The translations under genes and the position numbers were made by a program. The notes below the pieces were generated by a model. It was given only the letters and a program-made list of their open reading frames with translations. It had not been told where the DNA came from and did not search any database. A stretch of DNA of 38,403 bases from Chara braunii (taxonomy: Eukaryota > Streptophyta > Charophyceae > Charales > Characeae): assembly GCA_003427395.1 (NCBI GenBank), contig BFEA01000024.1:703310-741712 (forward strand), in the 5' to 3' direction. Shown one piece after another: positions 20,458 to 29,996 of this stretch (its first letter is position 1; each line of letters starts with the position of its first letter).

Positions 20458-20915
20458 TTGTGCAGGAGGGAACTCAATAGAACACTACAAACCCAATACC
20501 TACACGCTAATAAGGGAGGTTGAAATCGGGAGAGCCGAAATCGAGAGAGCGCAACCTGGGAGAAGTTCCTTGAGAAGATGCAAGGACAACCATCATAACA
20601 TATAAGGAAATGTACACATTATATGATGGTGGTGTGCAGTAGTCACGTCCAGAGTAGGTCCAAAAGATGAAGTAGCCAGAGTCGTCAAAGTCGTCGATGA
20701 TGTCGATGAAGTAGTAGTCGAAATCGAGGTTGAAGTCACGTCGGAAAATGTTGACATCCTGACATCAAGATGATGATGGAATACAAGAATCTATGAGTAT
20801 GATGAGAGTGCGTTGGATGCGAGGAAGCAGTCGTATGCTACTAGAAAACGACCATAGAGGGAAAATGTGTATTCACAACAAGATCCTGAGTCAAGGGAGG
20901 AGGAGGGTCACTCGA
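20458..20915. other. Spacer with small inverted repeat and GTCGATGA-rich stretch
   Basis: ACCATCATA at 20589-20597 pairs with TATGATGGT at 20622-20630. A quasi-repetitive stretch of GTCGTC/GATGAT-type triplets spans about 20660-20745. This lies downstream of element D on the minus strand and probably includes its 3' untranslated region, but I find no clear LTR boundary. Confidence 0.4.
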
Positions 20916-21580
20916 CTAAGGAGGAGCAGGAGTCTCAACACAATGAGAAAGATCATACGCATGCATAAAACCCATAAAGTGTTGCAAGTGCTCGAAGGGC
21001 TCCTAAGTAGGTTCCTGATTAGGACAACCCTCCAAAAGCACAAGGTACTCAACGCGTGGAGGGGTATGGTCTGTAACTCGATGAAATATGATACCACAGA
21101 CATCGAACTTCTCGTGGCCATCCACCATGATAAATGGAGGGCGCTTGTAAGGGCGTCTAGCGAATCGCTCAAGCGGTTTGCGGTAAGGACGCATCAAGGA
21201 GGCGTAAATATCATGTCCACGAGCTTAACGAAGACAACGAGGCAACTTTGTATGGAAGAAGATGAGACTATCTGCAATGTTAGGGCCGACGACATGGAGG
21301 TTGGGACATTCATTGAAAAAACGACGCTCTGCTTCGAGCTTCAAATGACAGACATGGACGAGCACATCATCACCAACTTTGAATGAATGATCTATTTTTG
21401 ATTGGTTGGCTCATGCGGCCATAGAAGTCCGCCGTGTAGGAAAAAAATCTTAGTTATATATTTGACCCACTCATCAAAAGTTGGGCAACGAGTGCCTGGG
21501 TGCATCTGCAATGGCCTAAGGAAATTTACATGCATTCGAGGGTGATAGTCAAGGTTGCAATAGTAAGGTATCATACACGT
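20916..21580 (-). pseudogene. Gypsy integrase tail and chromodomain (element D)
   Basis: On the minus strand a segment corresponding to the end of the integrase core (CNLDYHPRMHVNFLRPLQ, TFDEWVKYI) is followed by a decayed GPY/F region. A chromodomain then appears (PPFIMVDGHEKFDVCGIIFH, VEYLVLLEGCPNQEPT, then HLQHFMGFMHAYD). A TAG at 21003-21005 replaces the tryptophan expected after EPT. The frame ends at 20916-20918. The catalytic DDE residues are absent because the core is deleted (junction near 21580). Confidence 0.75.
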
Positions 21581-22200
21581 AGCCGGCCAATTTGAGATAA
21601 CAATTATTTTCGTGTTGTCCATGAGGAGACTCTGCTCACACACATAGTGTCCTAAGAAGTCCGCTTTGAGCTAGGTCAAGCAACACTTACTAAGTTTGGC
21701 GTAAATCATGATCTCGTTGTAAGACATTTTGGAGGTATGCAGTATTGTCGTTTAAGGTACATTTGTACATCAAGATATCATCCAGGTACATGAAAACGTA
21801 ATCTTCGAAGACCTTCCTAAAAGTACCATTCATCACTATTTGGAAAGTGGCGGGTGCATTGACAATACCAAATGGCATCATCATGAAATCTTAGCAGACG
21901 AAGCAGCATCAAAAAACGATCTTCGACTAAGTCCTCTACTGCAATCCGGATGTGGTGATAACCACTACAAAGATCTATCTTCATGAAGATGTGGTTACAT
22001 GTGAGAAGGTCAAATAATTTATCAACATGAGGCATTGATAAATTATTTTTAGCGGCGTAGTAGTTGAGACCGCAGTGATCGGTGCAAACTCTGAGAGCAC
22101 CGTCAGCTTTGCAAGCAATGAAAACGGTGCAACCTAATAAGACATAATGAGTTTGATTAAACTCAGTCAGAGGAGCTCCTCAAGCTGACACTTGATTTCC
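21581..22200 (-). pseudogene. Gypsy reverse transcriptase (element D)
   Basis: Minus-strand motifs in order: a frame-shifted block before motif A (GALRVCTDHCGLNYY, about 22050-22100), PHVDKLFDLLTCNHIFMKID (motif A), MMMPFGIVNAPATFQIVMNG (motif B) and an intact YLDDILMY (about 21770-21793). The connection FLGHYVCEQSLLMDNTKI follows. At least two frameshifts and several stops break it. The thumb runs directly into integrase sequence, with no RNase H domain between. Confidence 0.82.
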
Positions 22201-22565
22201 TTCATGTGGGAGATCAAGAGTCGGTAGGATGCCTGATGGTGAATACGATGGTCAAGCATAATCTGAACCGAGTGCTCTACAATGCGCGTTGGAGGTATCC
22301 CACTATATGAAAAATATGAATGAAAAACGTTGTAATATTTACAAACCAAGTCACAAACGGGTGGTCGCACGTCCGTTGTGTACCTATCTAGTTCTTCGGT
22401 ATTTGTATGGTCACAAGGTAGAGGCGTGGGCTCGGTGGAGGACGACGTAGAAGCCGGAAACATGGAGTAGGGATCCATGCTAAGGGGTGGACATTGGTAT
22501 ATAGGACCGTAGTGAAGGAGATCCATGACGTTCACAATGTAAAATGTAATGTCGTGCTCACTCAT
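22201..22565 (-). pseudogene. Linker before the RT of element D
   Basis: An open minus-strand stretch corresponds to the segment that precedes RT in gypsy pol proteins (CDLVCKYYNVFHSYFSYSGI, PPTRIVEHSVQIMLDH, then SHMKEIKCQLEELL, the start of the RT fingers). It is in register with the RT feature downstream but separated from it by a stop and a frameshift near 22120-22170. Confidence 0.65.
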
Positions 22566-23100
22566 AAGGTAGGCAAACTAGTGGAGGGGTGTAATGGCGA
22601 TGTTGGGATGAGACTGTGAAGGGTGATGCTGGAGAGGTAAGTCCGATGGGATGCTAACCATGGTACCGGGAAAGGGGACACAATGGGTTGGACCATACTT
22701 CGTTTTAAGAACAAATGTATTTGTCTCCAACTTGGCCTCAATCGATCCGAACTAATAGGAGCATAGAGTACCAAGGATAAAGTCGTACCCGATCTCCACC
22801 ATAGGGAAATGTGCGGAGAAGTGAAAGTGTGGGCTTGAGCGGGTACTATCAACCATCTGAAGGGCGAGGGAGAAAGAAAGGTTAGGGATTGTCTGATCGA
22901 AAAAATGCTTTGCTTCTGTTATCTCCAAGGGTAACGGAGATAGGAGAATCCAGCTCGGTAGTGCAAGGATGGATGAAATCGCCCTGGTAACCAGCGTCTC
23001 GTAAAGCGCGGAACACCCTGGTACACAATCCTTAAACGGACGGGTAGAAGAAGTAGGGTGCAACCTGGGTCAGTAGTTAGATGGACGAGGCGATGTCTTG
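22566..23100 (-). pseudogene. Retropepsin-like region of element D
   Basis: The minus-strand frame 23063-22752 reads like a degraded gypsy aspartic protease. A start with D-C-V-P-G-C-S-A-L is where D-[ST]-G is expected, then LPLEITEAKHFFDQTIPNLS, and an end motif GYDFILGT (usual family form DVILG). The flap and catalytic triad are not convincing, so activity is unlikely. The remaining 22566-22751 is a spacer without clear motif. Confidence 0.5.
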
Positions 23101-23680
23101 CACATCACTCCCAATGGGCCTAAAGGATGCTCAAGTTCACGAGGTATGATACAACATCGTCTTTGGTCATCATCTCAGCACTACAACGTGTTGTGCAAAG
23201 GGCACGATGCGATGGAGGTCTACAAGGTGTAGGAGATGAGATGGTGTTCTGCTGTGAAGCAGATGGTACATCGACAGGAGACGGGACAGAAAGAGCTATG
23301 TCTGTTGTTGAGTTAGGAACCTCTCATGTGGTAGCCAAAGGCACAAAAAGTGACTTGGTGGTTTGAAAACCGGCTACTAATGAGGCTTCAAAGGTACCTC
23401 ACAAAATCTAGGTTTGGGAGGGGAACGAAAAGGCGTCGGAGGGGAATTGCGATCAGTGCTCGCGAGAGATGTCAACATAAGGTCGATGAAATGCAGTGTG
23501 CCTTGGTCGCGAGGAGGTATGGTCGTCTTAAGGGCAGTGGATACAACTGTGATGTGGCTCAATCACGACATGATCATCAGGGAGCAAGTGTTCGCATGGG
23601 AGGACAAAGCCCAATGCGTGGGAACTGCTCCACATATTGTACGAGTGGCTGGAACCACTAATGGAACTCAGAATGGGACT
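23101..23680 (-). other. Unresolved region upstream of element D protease
   Basis: Short minus-strand frames (for example 23377-23562, with PPRDQGTLHFIDLMLTSL) may belong to the gag-protease junction of element D. No zinc knuckle or other gag hallmark is visible, so I do not assign a product. Confidence 0.3.
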
Positions 23681-23681
23681 T

Positions 23682-23790
23682 GGGAATAAGATCTGGGACT
23701 CAGGACTGGGCCCTGGACCTCGGGACAAGTGGCTCAGGACTGGGACCTGGGACTCACGACTGAGACCTGAGACTCGGGGCTCGAGACTTT
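23682..23790 (+). repeat. GGGACT/TGGGAC simple repeat
   Basis: Irregular repeats of GGGACTTGGGA, GGGACTCAGGACTGGG and similar units over about 110 bp. Confidence 0.65.
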
Positions 23791-23969
23791 GTGAATCCTT
23801 TCAAGTTTCTTTAATAATTGAAAATACAATTGAACTGGCTCTTCCACTCCCATTCACCTACGGGACATTCCTCTAGCCACTCGCTACCTCAGCAATGCAA
23901 GTCTCACGTTGAAGACGCTGATGAAGTCTCTCTGCAGGTACCACCTCTGGCGCCCAACCTCCAGCATCA

Positions 23970-24431
23970 ATGCTGGCTATGGAAATTGGCACCTGCCTTC
24001 GTCAGCTCCCTGATGTAAAGAGCAACAGCCCCAGTATCACGACCACTAAGGTAAGTCAAGGCAAGATTCCAACTCTCTCAGTCTCTCTCCACTCACAGTC
24101 CCAATTACCCTCCTCCGTCCTCTACCTCTATGCTACAGCTATGGTGTAGGGACACTTTCTTGCTATGGCTACCACTCTCACTCTCCGAGTCCTTCCTGGG
24201 CTTGCACTGTCTTCCGCTGTCTGGCACCAGCCTTACTTCTCTCTTTTTCTCGCCCAGCAGCAGGGTGGCCACCAGTGTATGGAAGGCAGAATGAATCAGC
24301 TGCTGGGGCTGGCCGCTCGTTTGTACCGTGAGCAGCCTCAGTTTGCCTCCGATGGTGCAGATTTCCCTATCTGGGCAGCCCAGCTGTTGGCCTCAATGTG
24401 TCCGCACCCAGTAGGCCCAGGAATCTTCTGA
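23970..24431 (+). CDS. Possible two-exon gene, unknown product
   Basis: An open frame from ATG 23970 (begins MLAMEIGTCLRQLPDV) runs to a strong donor-like site, AAG|GTAAGT at 24050/24051. A pyrimidine-rich tract (CTTCTCTCTTTTTCTCGCCCAG) ends at 24257. The frame is phase 0 on both sides. The second exon (QQGGHQCMEGRMNQLLGLAA ... stop 24429-24431) is open. The product would be about 84 residues with no domain I recognise. The 207-bp intron has GT-AG ends; CAG is repeated three times at the acceptor, so the exact junction is ambiguous. This could be an exon pair of a larger transcript or chance. It is one of few stretches in the window not clearly derived from a mobile element. Confidence 0.3.
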
Positions 24432-24680
24432 ACCAAATGCACGTAGCCTTTGATTGTGCATCTGATCAATAGCTGTGGTTGACTGCTGAGAAATCTCTTA
24501 GTCGGGTCTACCTGGGTCATACCTGACTCTTGACTTTCCCTGGAGCCAACGGCCTCATGTTGGCACAGGTGGCCTTGTTTGACTCTGGAACCTATACCTG
24601 TTGACCGTGGGACTTTTCTCAGACCCCTTTAGGGCTAGAGAGACGACTTTCGATTGCTGAATAGACCTGGACCAAAAGTA
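24432..24680. other. Unassigned spacer
   Basis: No gene, repeat or motif seen. Confidence 0.4.
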
Positions 24681-25160
24681 ACGACCCTGGCCCATGTCTG
24701 TGCGCATTTTGTACCCAGTTCATCGCAGGACACAAGTATGCATGCACATCATAGATTGTGCTGCACCTGTTGTTTCTTTTCATTGTGAATGAATGTTGGA
24801 CTTTGGTTTTGTGAGAAACCCGACGAAGGAAAGGTTGCTGTATGCGGAAGGAATGAGAAGAATAGTTTGGCAGTGTTTTCTGATCAAGTTGGCATTAGAT
24901 ACGACCCTGGCCAATGTCTGTGTGCGCTTTGTACCCAGTTTATCACACATGCCTCACAATGTAATACAATGATTTTTTTCTCGCAGGACACAAGCATGCA
25001 TGCACATCGTAGATCTTGCTGCACCTGTTTTTTCTTTGCATTGTGAGCAAATGTTGGACTTTGGTTGTGTGAGAAACCCAATGAAGGAAAATTTGCTCTA
25101 TGCAGGAGGAATGAGAAGAACAGTTTGGCAGTGTTTTCCAATCAAGTTTGTAATAGATAT
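24681..25160 (+). repeat. Tandem duplication of about 220-260 bp
   Basis: Two adjacent copies starting ACGACCCTGGCC at 24681 and 24901 share in order TGTCTGTG, TTGTACCCAGTT, CGCAGGACACAAG-ATGCATGC, GCTGCACCTGTT, ATGTTGGACTTTGG and GAGAAACCC. The second copy has about 40 extra bases after the shared TTGTACCCAGTT. Small open frames inside it recur with the repeat and show no domain. Confidence 0.8.
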
Positions 25161-25590
25161 CCCCGTAGTGTAATCTCTGCAAGTGAAGCATTGAAGGAGC
25201 CTGGGTATGGAAAAACATCACGTCGGAGATCCGGTGGTAAGGAATGCTCATTGTGACACACATTTATGCATAAACACACTGCTACACAGACTCAGGATGT
25301 CCGGTCTTCTGTTGTTCCTTGCCCTCCAAAGACTACGTGCAGTTGGGTCGACTCTTTTGTCATCAGAAAGCCACTTTCCGAACTGTGGTTTATCACTTGT
25401 TGGCTGGGTTTTACTCATTGGTTTGATAGCAGAACCAATAAATAGGTTTGATTGCAAAATCCTTCACACTTTGCAGTTTGGGCTTTGTTGCAAAGTTGAA
25501 TTTAAATTGTTCTTTCATTTGTTCCTTTGCGTATTCTTCAGACGTGTGCCTCACCCCTAGTTGTCCTTCAATTTGATTCCCCAGTACGCT
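25161..25590. other. Unassigned sequence
   Basis: No protein motif or repeat recognised. Short frames exist on both strands. Confidence 0.4.
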
Positions 25591-25900
25591 CCCCCCGACT
25601 CTATATATTTTGCAGCGGGTTCTGTCTTTAGTCTGTACTGCTTGTACCTGGCAGGCTGAAACAACTCTTCTTCTAATAAAGTGGTACATGTGTTACCTGG
25701 TGTGTAACTTCCTGCACCCAGAGCTTGCCCCCTTCCCCCTTTGGAGAAAAAGGCAAGAGTTTCCCTTTAACTGTTCACAGCTTTTTCACTTGCTTCACAA
25801 ATTGAAAACCAATACCCATGTTTGCTCAATGGCCAGTGATGTGCAGCTCACCGGTGTTCGCTTGACAAGTCCTCCTTGCAGTTTCACATGGCGCCAACAG
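25591..25900 (+). repeat. LTR-like remnant with TATA box, AATAAA and primer-site-like end
   Basis: TCTATATATTT near 25599-25609 is followed about 65 bp later by CTAATAAAGTGG (25674-25685). About 200 bp further on a ...TTTCACA end abuts TGGCGCCAACAG at 25889-25900, which has the shape of a tRNA primer-binding site. The order TATA, poly(A) signal, CA end, TGG is that of an LTR and its primer site. I find no partner LTR and no coding sequence after it, so this stays tentative. Confidence 0.3.
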
Positions 25901-26499
25901 CTGCGGGCTGGAGCTGATGAAGGCCTCCCTTTTGCTTCCTCCTTCTTCGCAGCTTCCATTTGTGCAAGCTGGCAGATAAATCCACAGTGAATTTCAGTGA
26001 TAGGGGCCATAACCATATGACACCTGGACACACCGAAAATGGAGTGACAAACAAAACTATTCCATTTCCGTTGACAATCAATTCCCTGCCCTCCCTTCCA
26101 TCAATGGAACCAAGAAGTGTAACAAACCTGGCGAGTCCATCTCAATAATACAGCCTCACAAGACACGTTTGGGGCGAGTATAATACAAATGAACTCTGGG
26201 AGTTAGGCTCCGTTGGCCTAAAGAAACCTGAGTCAGCAAGCAAAGCAATTGTGATTCTCAGACGAAGGTCCAGTTGGTACTTCGTTTCTGCTAAGCTAAG
26301 ATGAATCTGGTCACTTGTCTTACATGGCTCTTGCCTTCTCAGCACAGACACAGCGCAGCAGGGGCTGGACCTTAGAATCATAAGTATCTTTGGATTCTTT
26401 GCAGAGCTCTTGTAATTCTGAGGCAAGACTATGCTGTATTGTGTTTGCACTAAGTTAACAGGAACTTCGACAATCATGGTCTGTACTGTTTGCTCTTCT
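25901..26499. other. Unassigned sequence, part probably SINE body
   Basis: No protein motif. The right-hand portion (about 26150-26500) lies downstream of the tRNA-like head on the minus strand and may be the tRNA-unrelated body of a SINE; its end is not defined by a poly(A) or simple repeat. Confidence 0.3.
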
Positions 26500-26575
26500 T
26501 GACCCTGCAAGGAATCAAACCAGCGATCTCGGGCTTAACAGCCGGATGTCTTCACCACTCCAGCCATATAATGTG
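26500..26575 (-). repeat. tRNA-derived SINE head or tRNA pseudogene
   Basis: The minus strand carries a canonical RNA polymerase III internal promoter: A box TGGCTGGAGTGG (26566-26555) and B box GGTTTGATTCC (26521-26511; consensus GGTTCGANTCC), 33 bases apart as in tRNA genes. A loop-like CTGTTAA sits between them, but the anticodon stem is mismatched and no acceptor stem closes, so it is not a functional tRNA. Such heads drive SINE transcription. Confidence 0.6.
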
Positions 26576-26795
26576 GTAATGCATGCCCGGAGTAAGATGC
26601 CGGTGATGCAAGTTCGGCGATCCCCAATATAAGGGAGAGATGCAATGTGACACAGCGGAAGACTCAAATCAGATAGGACTGGCTGACGTTGCTGCAAACG
26701 ACAATGTGACGAAAATCTGATCTCACACCAACGGGGAGGGGTCCAGTCATAGAACAACCTCCCTACAGCAATCATACATAAACGAAAGTGGATGG

Positions 26796-26855
26796 AGAAG
26801 AAGAAGAAGAAGAAGAAGAAGAAGAAGAAGAAGAAGAAGAAAAAGAAGAAGAAGA
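26796..26855 (+). repeat. (GAA)n microsatellite
   Basis: About twenty GAA units with one AAA interruption. Confidence 0.95.
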
Positions 26856-27032
26856 CCCAATGTATGTCAATGCAAAATAATAATGGTCTCCCTCCCACCT
26901 CTCTCTCCCTTCAACCTCCAAAATGCCCTCTAATAATCACTCTCAGATTTCAAACCAGGGAGCTGACTCCCGTGTCAACAGTGTCAAGTCTCCATTCTCC
27001 TTCCTTCTCTCCGCTGCGGGCATTTGTAAGTT

Positions 27033-27138
27033 GCCATGTCAGCACAGTGACATGTCAGCAGACATCGTCAGCAGTGACATGTCAGCAGGCTACATCAGCA
27101 GGACATGTCAGCAGTGACACGTCAGAAGGCCATGTCAG
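27033..27138 (+). repeat. TGTCAGCA array upstream of the gag-like ORF
   Basis: Seven or so copies of a unit like GACATGTCAGCAG or GACACGTCAG over about 105 bp. The motif matches the CCACGTCAGCA and CCATGTCAGCA units found in the family-B LTRs and in element E. Confidence 0.75.
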
Positions 27139-27260
27139 CAACACAGTTTTTTGATGCCACATCATCCCCCCCACCTGCACCTCATGCCTGTGATCGTGCG
27201 ATTGCAGACTGCAGCTATGGAGTGCAAGGACGGCGAGTCAACTAAGGATCATGCAGCCGC

Positions 27261-27800
27261 ATGACGACCTTATTGGTGGATACTCAGCAGAGGATGGGGG
27301 AGGCCAAAGTCGCTAGCTTGAAAGAGGGACAGGAGGCAGAGGAGGCTCGCCGCAAGACTGCAGAACAACGGGAAGCGGTCGAAGCAGCAGCACAGAAGGC
27401 TGCAGATGCGAAGAGCGGTGTATCGGGACACAAGGCTGCAGATGAGAAGAGCGGTGTATCAGGACACCTAGCCCCTCAACAAGGCCACGACACTATCGAT
27501 GACCGGGCAGAGATAGTCAGCAAAGGTGATGCCACTACGGCGGACCGGCAGTTTGCTGCAGTCATGGCACATGTCGCCGACCTCATCGCTACGTGCAAGG
27601 TGCAGCAGGCCAAGATTTTGAACCTGCAGCAGCTCAACGCACGGCAAGCCGACCACATCACGACACAGGATGCATGTATATTGGCCTTGGAGCAGCGTCC
27701 AGTGGCCAATGGACCAGCTCCCTTTAACATTCCAGACCTCGTCCACCATCTGGAGATCATGTTGGGCCCTTTGCAGGCTGCCGACACTCGCCTTGAGTAG
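27261..27800 (+). CDS. Gag-like coiled-coil ORF, probably a truncated retroelement gag
   Basis: An intact 179-codon frame. Residues about 1-55 are rich in A, E, K and R with heptad-like spacing (EGQEAEEARRKTAEQREAVE). A duplicated segment (AADAKSGVSGH, AADEKSGVSGH) follows at about 48-70. A second helix-prone region (QQAKILNLQQLNARQADHIT) and FNIPDLVHHLEIMLGPLQAA close the protein. No zinc knuckle or enzyme motif is present. Coiled-coil segments followed by a gag-capsid-like start are common in gypsy gags, and a TGTCAGCA array precedes it as in element E. It stops where the satellite begins, so the original protein was probably longer. It could also be a host coiled-coil fragment. Confidence 0.45.
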   Translation: MTTLLVDTQQRMGEAKVASLKEGQEAEEARRKTAEQREAVEAAAQKAADAKSGVSGHKAADEKSGVSGHLAPQQGHDTIDDRAEIVSKGDATTADRQFAAVMAHVADLIATCKVQQAKILNLQQLNARQADHITTQDACILALEQRPVANGPAPFNIPDLVHHLEIMLGPLQAADTRLE

Positions 27801-28066
27801 CTGATTATTGTCGTGCATGGCTATGGAGGATGGATGATGGAGGTGCATGAGGACGAAGGAAGAACGTGCATAGTATGGAGGATGGGTGACAGAGGTGCAT
27901 GAGGAAGAAGAAGGTGCTTGGCAATGGAGGATGGGTGGAGGTAGGTGAAGAAGGAGGAGGAGGGTGCATGGCTATGGAGGATGGGTAAAGAAGGTGGATG
28001 AAGAAGGACGAGGAAGATGCATGGCTATGGAAGATGAGTGAAGAAGTGGATGAGGAAGAAGGGGAA
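27801..28066 (-). repeat. Satellite, diverged inverted portion
   Basis: Units such as GGCTATGGAGGATGGGTGG and GAGGAAGAAGAAGGTGC are the reverse complement of the 53-bp satellite to the right, though more diverged and irregular in length. Orientation flips at about 28066. Confidence 0.8.
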
Positions 28067-29175
28067 AGGGGCACCTTCTTCTTCCTCCACCTCAATCACC
28101 CATCCACCATAGCCGACCACCTTGAACCTTCTTCTTCTTCCAACTCCATCACCCACCCACCATAGCCAACCACCTTGCACCTTCTTCTTCCTCCACCTCC
28201 ATCACCCATCCACTATAACCAACCACCCTGCACCTTCTTCTTCCTCCACCTCCGTCACCCATCCGCCATAGCCGACCACCTTGCACCTTCATCTTCCTCC
28301 ACCTGCATCACCCATCAACCATAGACAACCACCTTGCACCTACGTCTTCCTCCACCTCAACCACTCATCCGCCATAGCCAACCACCTTGTGCTGTCTTCT
28401 TCCTCCACCTCCATCACCCATCCACCCACCTTGAACCTTCTTTGTCCTCCACCTCCATCACCCATCCACCATAGCCAACCACCTTGCACCTTCTTCCTCC
28501 ACCTCTATCACCCATCCACCATAGCCAACCACTTTGCATCTCTTCTTCCCCCACCTCCATCACCAACCCCCCATAGCGAACCACCCTGCGCCATTTTCTT
28601 CCACCACCTCCATTACCCATCCACCAAAGCCAACCACCTTGCACCTTCTTCTTCCTCCACCTCCATCACTCGTCCACCATAGCCAACCACCTTGCACCTT
28701 CTTCTTCCTCCACCTCCATCACCCATCCACCATAGCCAACCACCTTGCACCTTCTTCTTCCTCCACCNAACCACCTTGCACCTTCTTCTTCCTCCACCTC
28801 CATCACCCATTCACCAATGCCAACCACCTTGCACCTTCTTCTTCCTCCACCTCCATCACCCATTCACCATAGCCAACCACCTTTCACCTTCTACCTCCTC
28901 CACCTCCATCACCTATCCCCCATAGCCAACCACCTTGCGCCTTCTTCTTCCTCCACCTCTATCGCCCGTCCGCCATAGCGAACCACCTTGCAACTTCTTC
29001 TTAACCCACCTCCATCACCCATCCACCATAGCCAACCACCTTGCACCTTCTTCGTCTTCCACCTCAATCACCCATCCACCATAGCCAACCACCTTGCACC
29101 TTCTTCTTCCTCCACCTCCATCACCCATCCACCATAGTCAACCACCTTGCATTTCTTCTGCCTCCATCTCCATCA
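28067..29175 (+). repeat. 53-bp satellite, left block
   Basis: About 21 head-to-tail units of about 53 bp, with pieces in order: CCATAGCCAACCACCTTGCA, CCTTCTTCTTCCTCCACCTC, CATCACCCATCCA. The plus strand is nearly free of stop codons in all frames, giving long but spurious P/H/S/T-rich open frames on one strand and G/E/V-rich ones on the other. An N lies at 28768. The block is interrupted at 29175 by element E and resumes in register at 33823. Confidence 0.95.
29172..29175. other. Candidate target-site duplication of element E (left)
   Basis: ATCA before the 5' LTR equals ATCA after the 3' LTR (33823-33826). Both lie at the same position of the 53-bp satellite unit, so the array can be joined across the insertion. 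A 4-bp match alone is weak; the satellite register makes it stronger. Confidence 0.55.
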
Positions 29176-29230
29176 TGTGGCATACTGCACAGCCACACGG
29201 GCCTACAGGGCCCGACCAGACGGAAAATAA

Positions 29231-29460
29231 GGGTCCTACAGGCCATGTGTCGTTTCAGCCTGAAAGCCTGAAAACAAGGGCCTACAGGCCCTGTGTCGTT
29301 TCAGCCTGAAAGCCTGAAAACAAGGGCCTACACGCCCTGTGTCGTTTCAGCCTGAAAGCCTGAAAACCAGGGCCTACAGGTCGTGTGTCGTTTCAGCCGG
29401 AAAGCCTGAAAACAAGGGCCTACAGGCCCTGTGACAGCCTAAAAAAATGCCCTCCAGGCC
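29231..29460 (+). repeat. 46-bp palindromic tandem units in the U3 of element E
   Basis: Units start at 29231, 29278, 29324, 29370 and 29416. Each contains GGGCCTACAGGCCC and TTTCAGCCTGAAA, both imperfect palindromes. An equivalent array lies at 32650-32870 in the 3' LTR. Confidence 0.9.
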
Positions 29461-29659
29461 CTGAGTCTTTTCAGCCTGAAACGGAGGGCCATTTTCGGGC
29501 CCTCATAAGTTTGACCTGCCCTAAAACTTAGGCACCAGACCAGGGTTTTAGCACAGGCCATTTTGGGCCTGTTTTCAAGACAACCTTTGTTTGAACTTCA
29601 ACGCCGGGGTCTGGCACGTTTTGGCGTTGGCAAGAGCAGAATCCTGGACGGGCCAGCAC

Positions 29660-29667
29660 TATATAAG
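29660..29667 (+). promoter_or_regulatory. TATA box of the element E 5' LTR
   Basis: TATATAAG in the context GCACTATATAAGACTGG. The 3' LTR has CTACATAAG at the same place, so only the 5' copy keeps a good TATA box. Confidence 0.6.
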
Positions 29668-29951
29668 ACTGGCCTGCCCTGCAGGCTGTAGGTAGTTCAT
29701 AGGGACTTCCCAGGCACTTCACGTGCAGGAGGCAGGAGGCAGTCTTCAGGATTCGGCAGCAGCACTCTGGAGGAGCGCTGCAGTAGTAGTAGTAGCGTAG
29801 TCTTCAGCGCTGGGCGCTATTAGGGGCTAGAGTAGCGTTGGAGAGAGAGAGATGGTTGGCGGAGGCCAGGGAGACTTACTGTGGCGCCATAGCTCCAGCT
29901 TCGTCTTCGATGTACCTGCAACAAGGTGCCACCTTCACAGGTTAGTACTGG

Positions 29952-29953
<2 letters not shown>

Positions 29954-29991
<38 letters not shown>
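29954..29991 (+). repeat. (GA)n microsatellite in the element E LTR
   Basis: About eighteen GA units. The 3' LTR has about eight at 33376-33396. Confidence 0.9.

Positions 29992-29996
<5 letters not shown>

Noticed and set aside
20793-21386. Plus-strand open frame of 197 codons
   Set aside because: It is antisense to the chromodomain and integrase fragment of element D, which has recognisable motifs.
26511-26566. Functional tRNA gene
   Set aside because: A and B boxes are good, but the anticodon stem is mismatched and no acceptor stem closes. SINE head or pseudogene is more likely.
28281-29271. Overlapping P/H/S/T-rich open frames and G/E/V-rich frames on the other strand
   Set aside because: All come from translating the 53-bp satellite, which has almost no stop codons. 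They recur with each unit and contain no gene.
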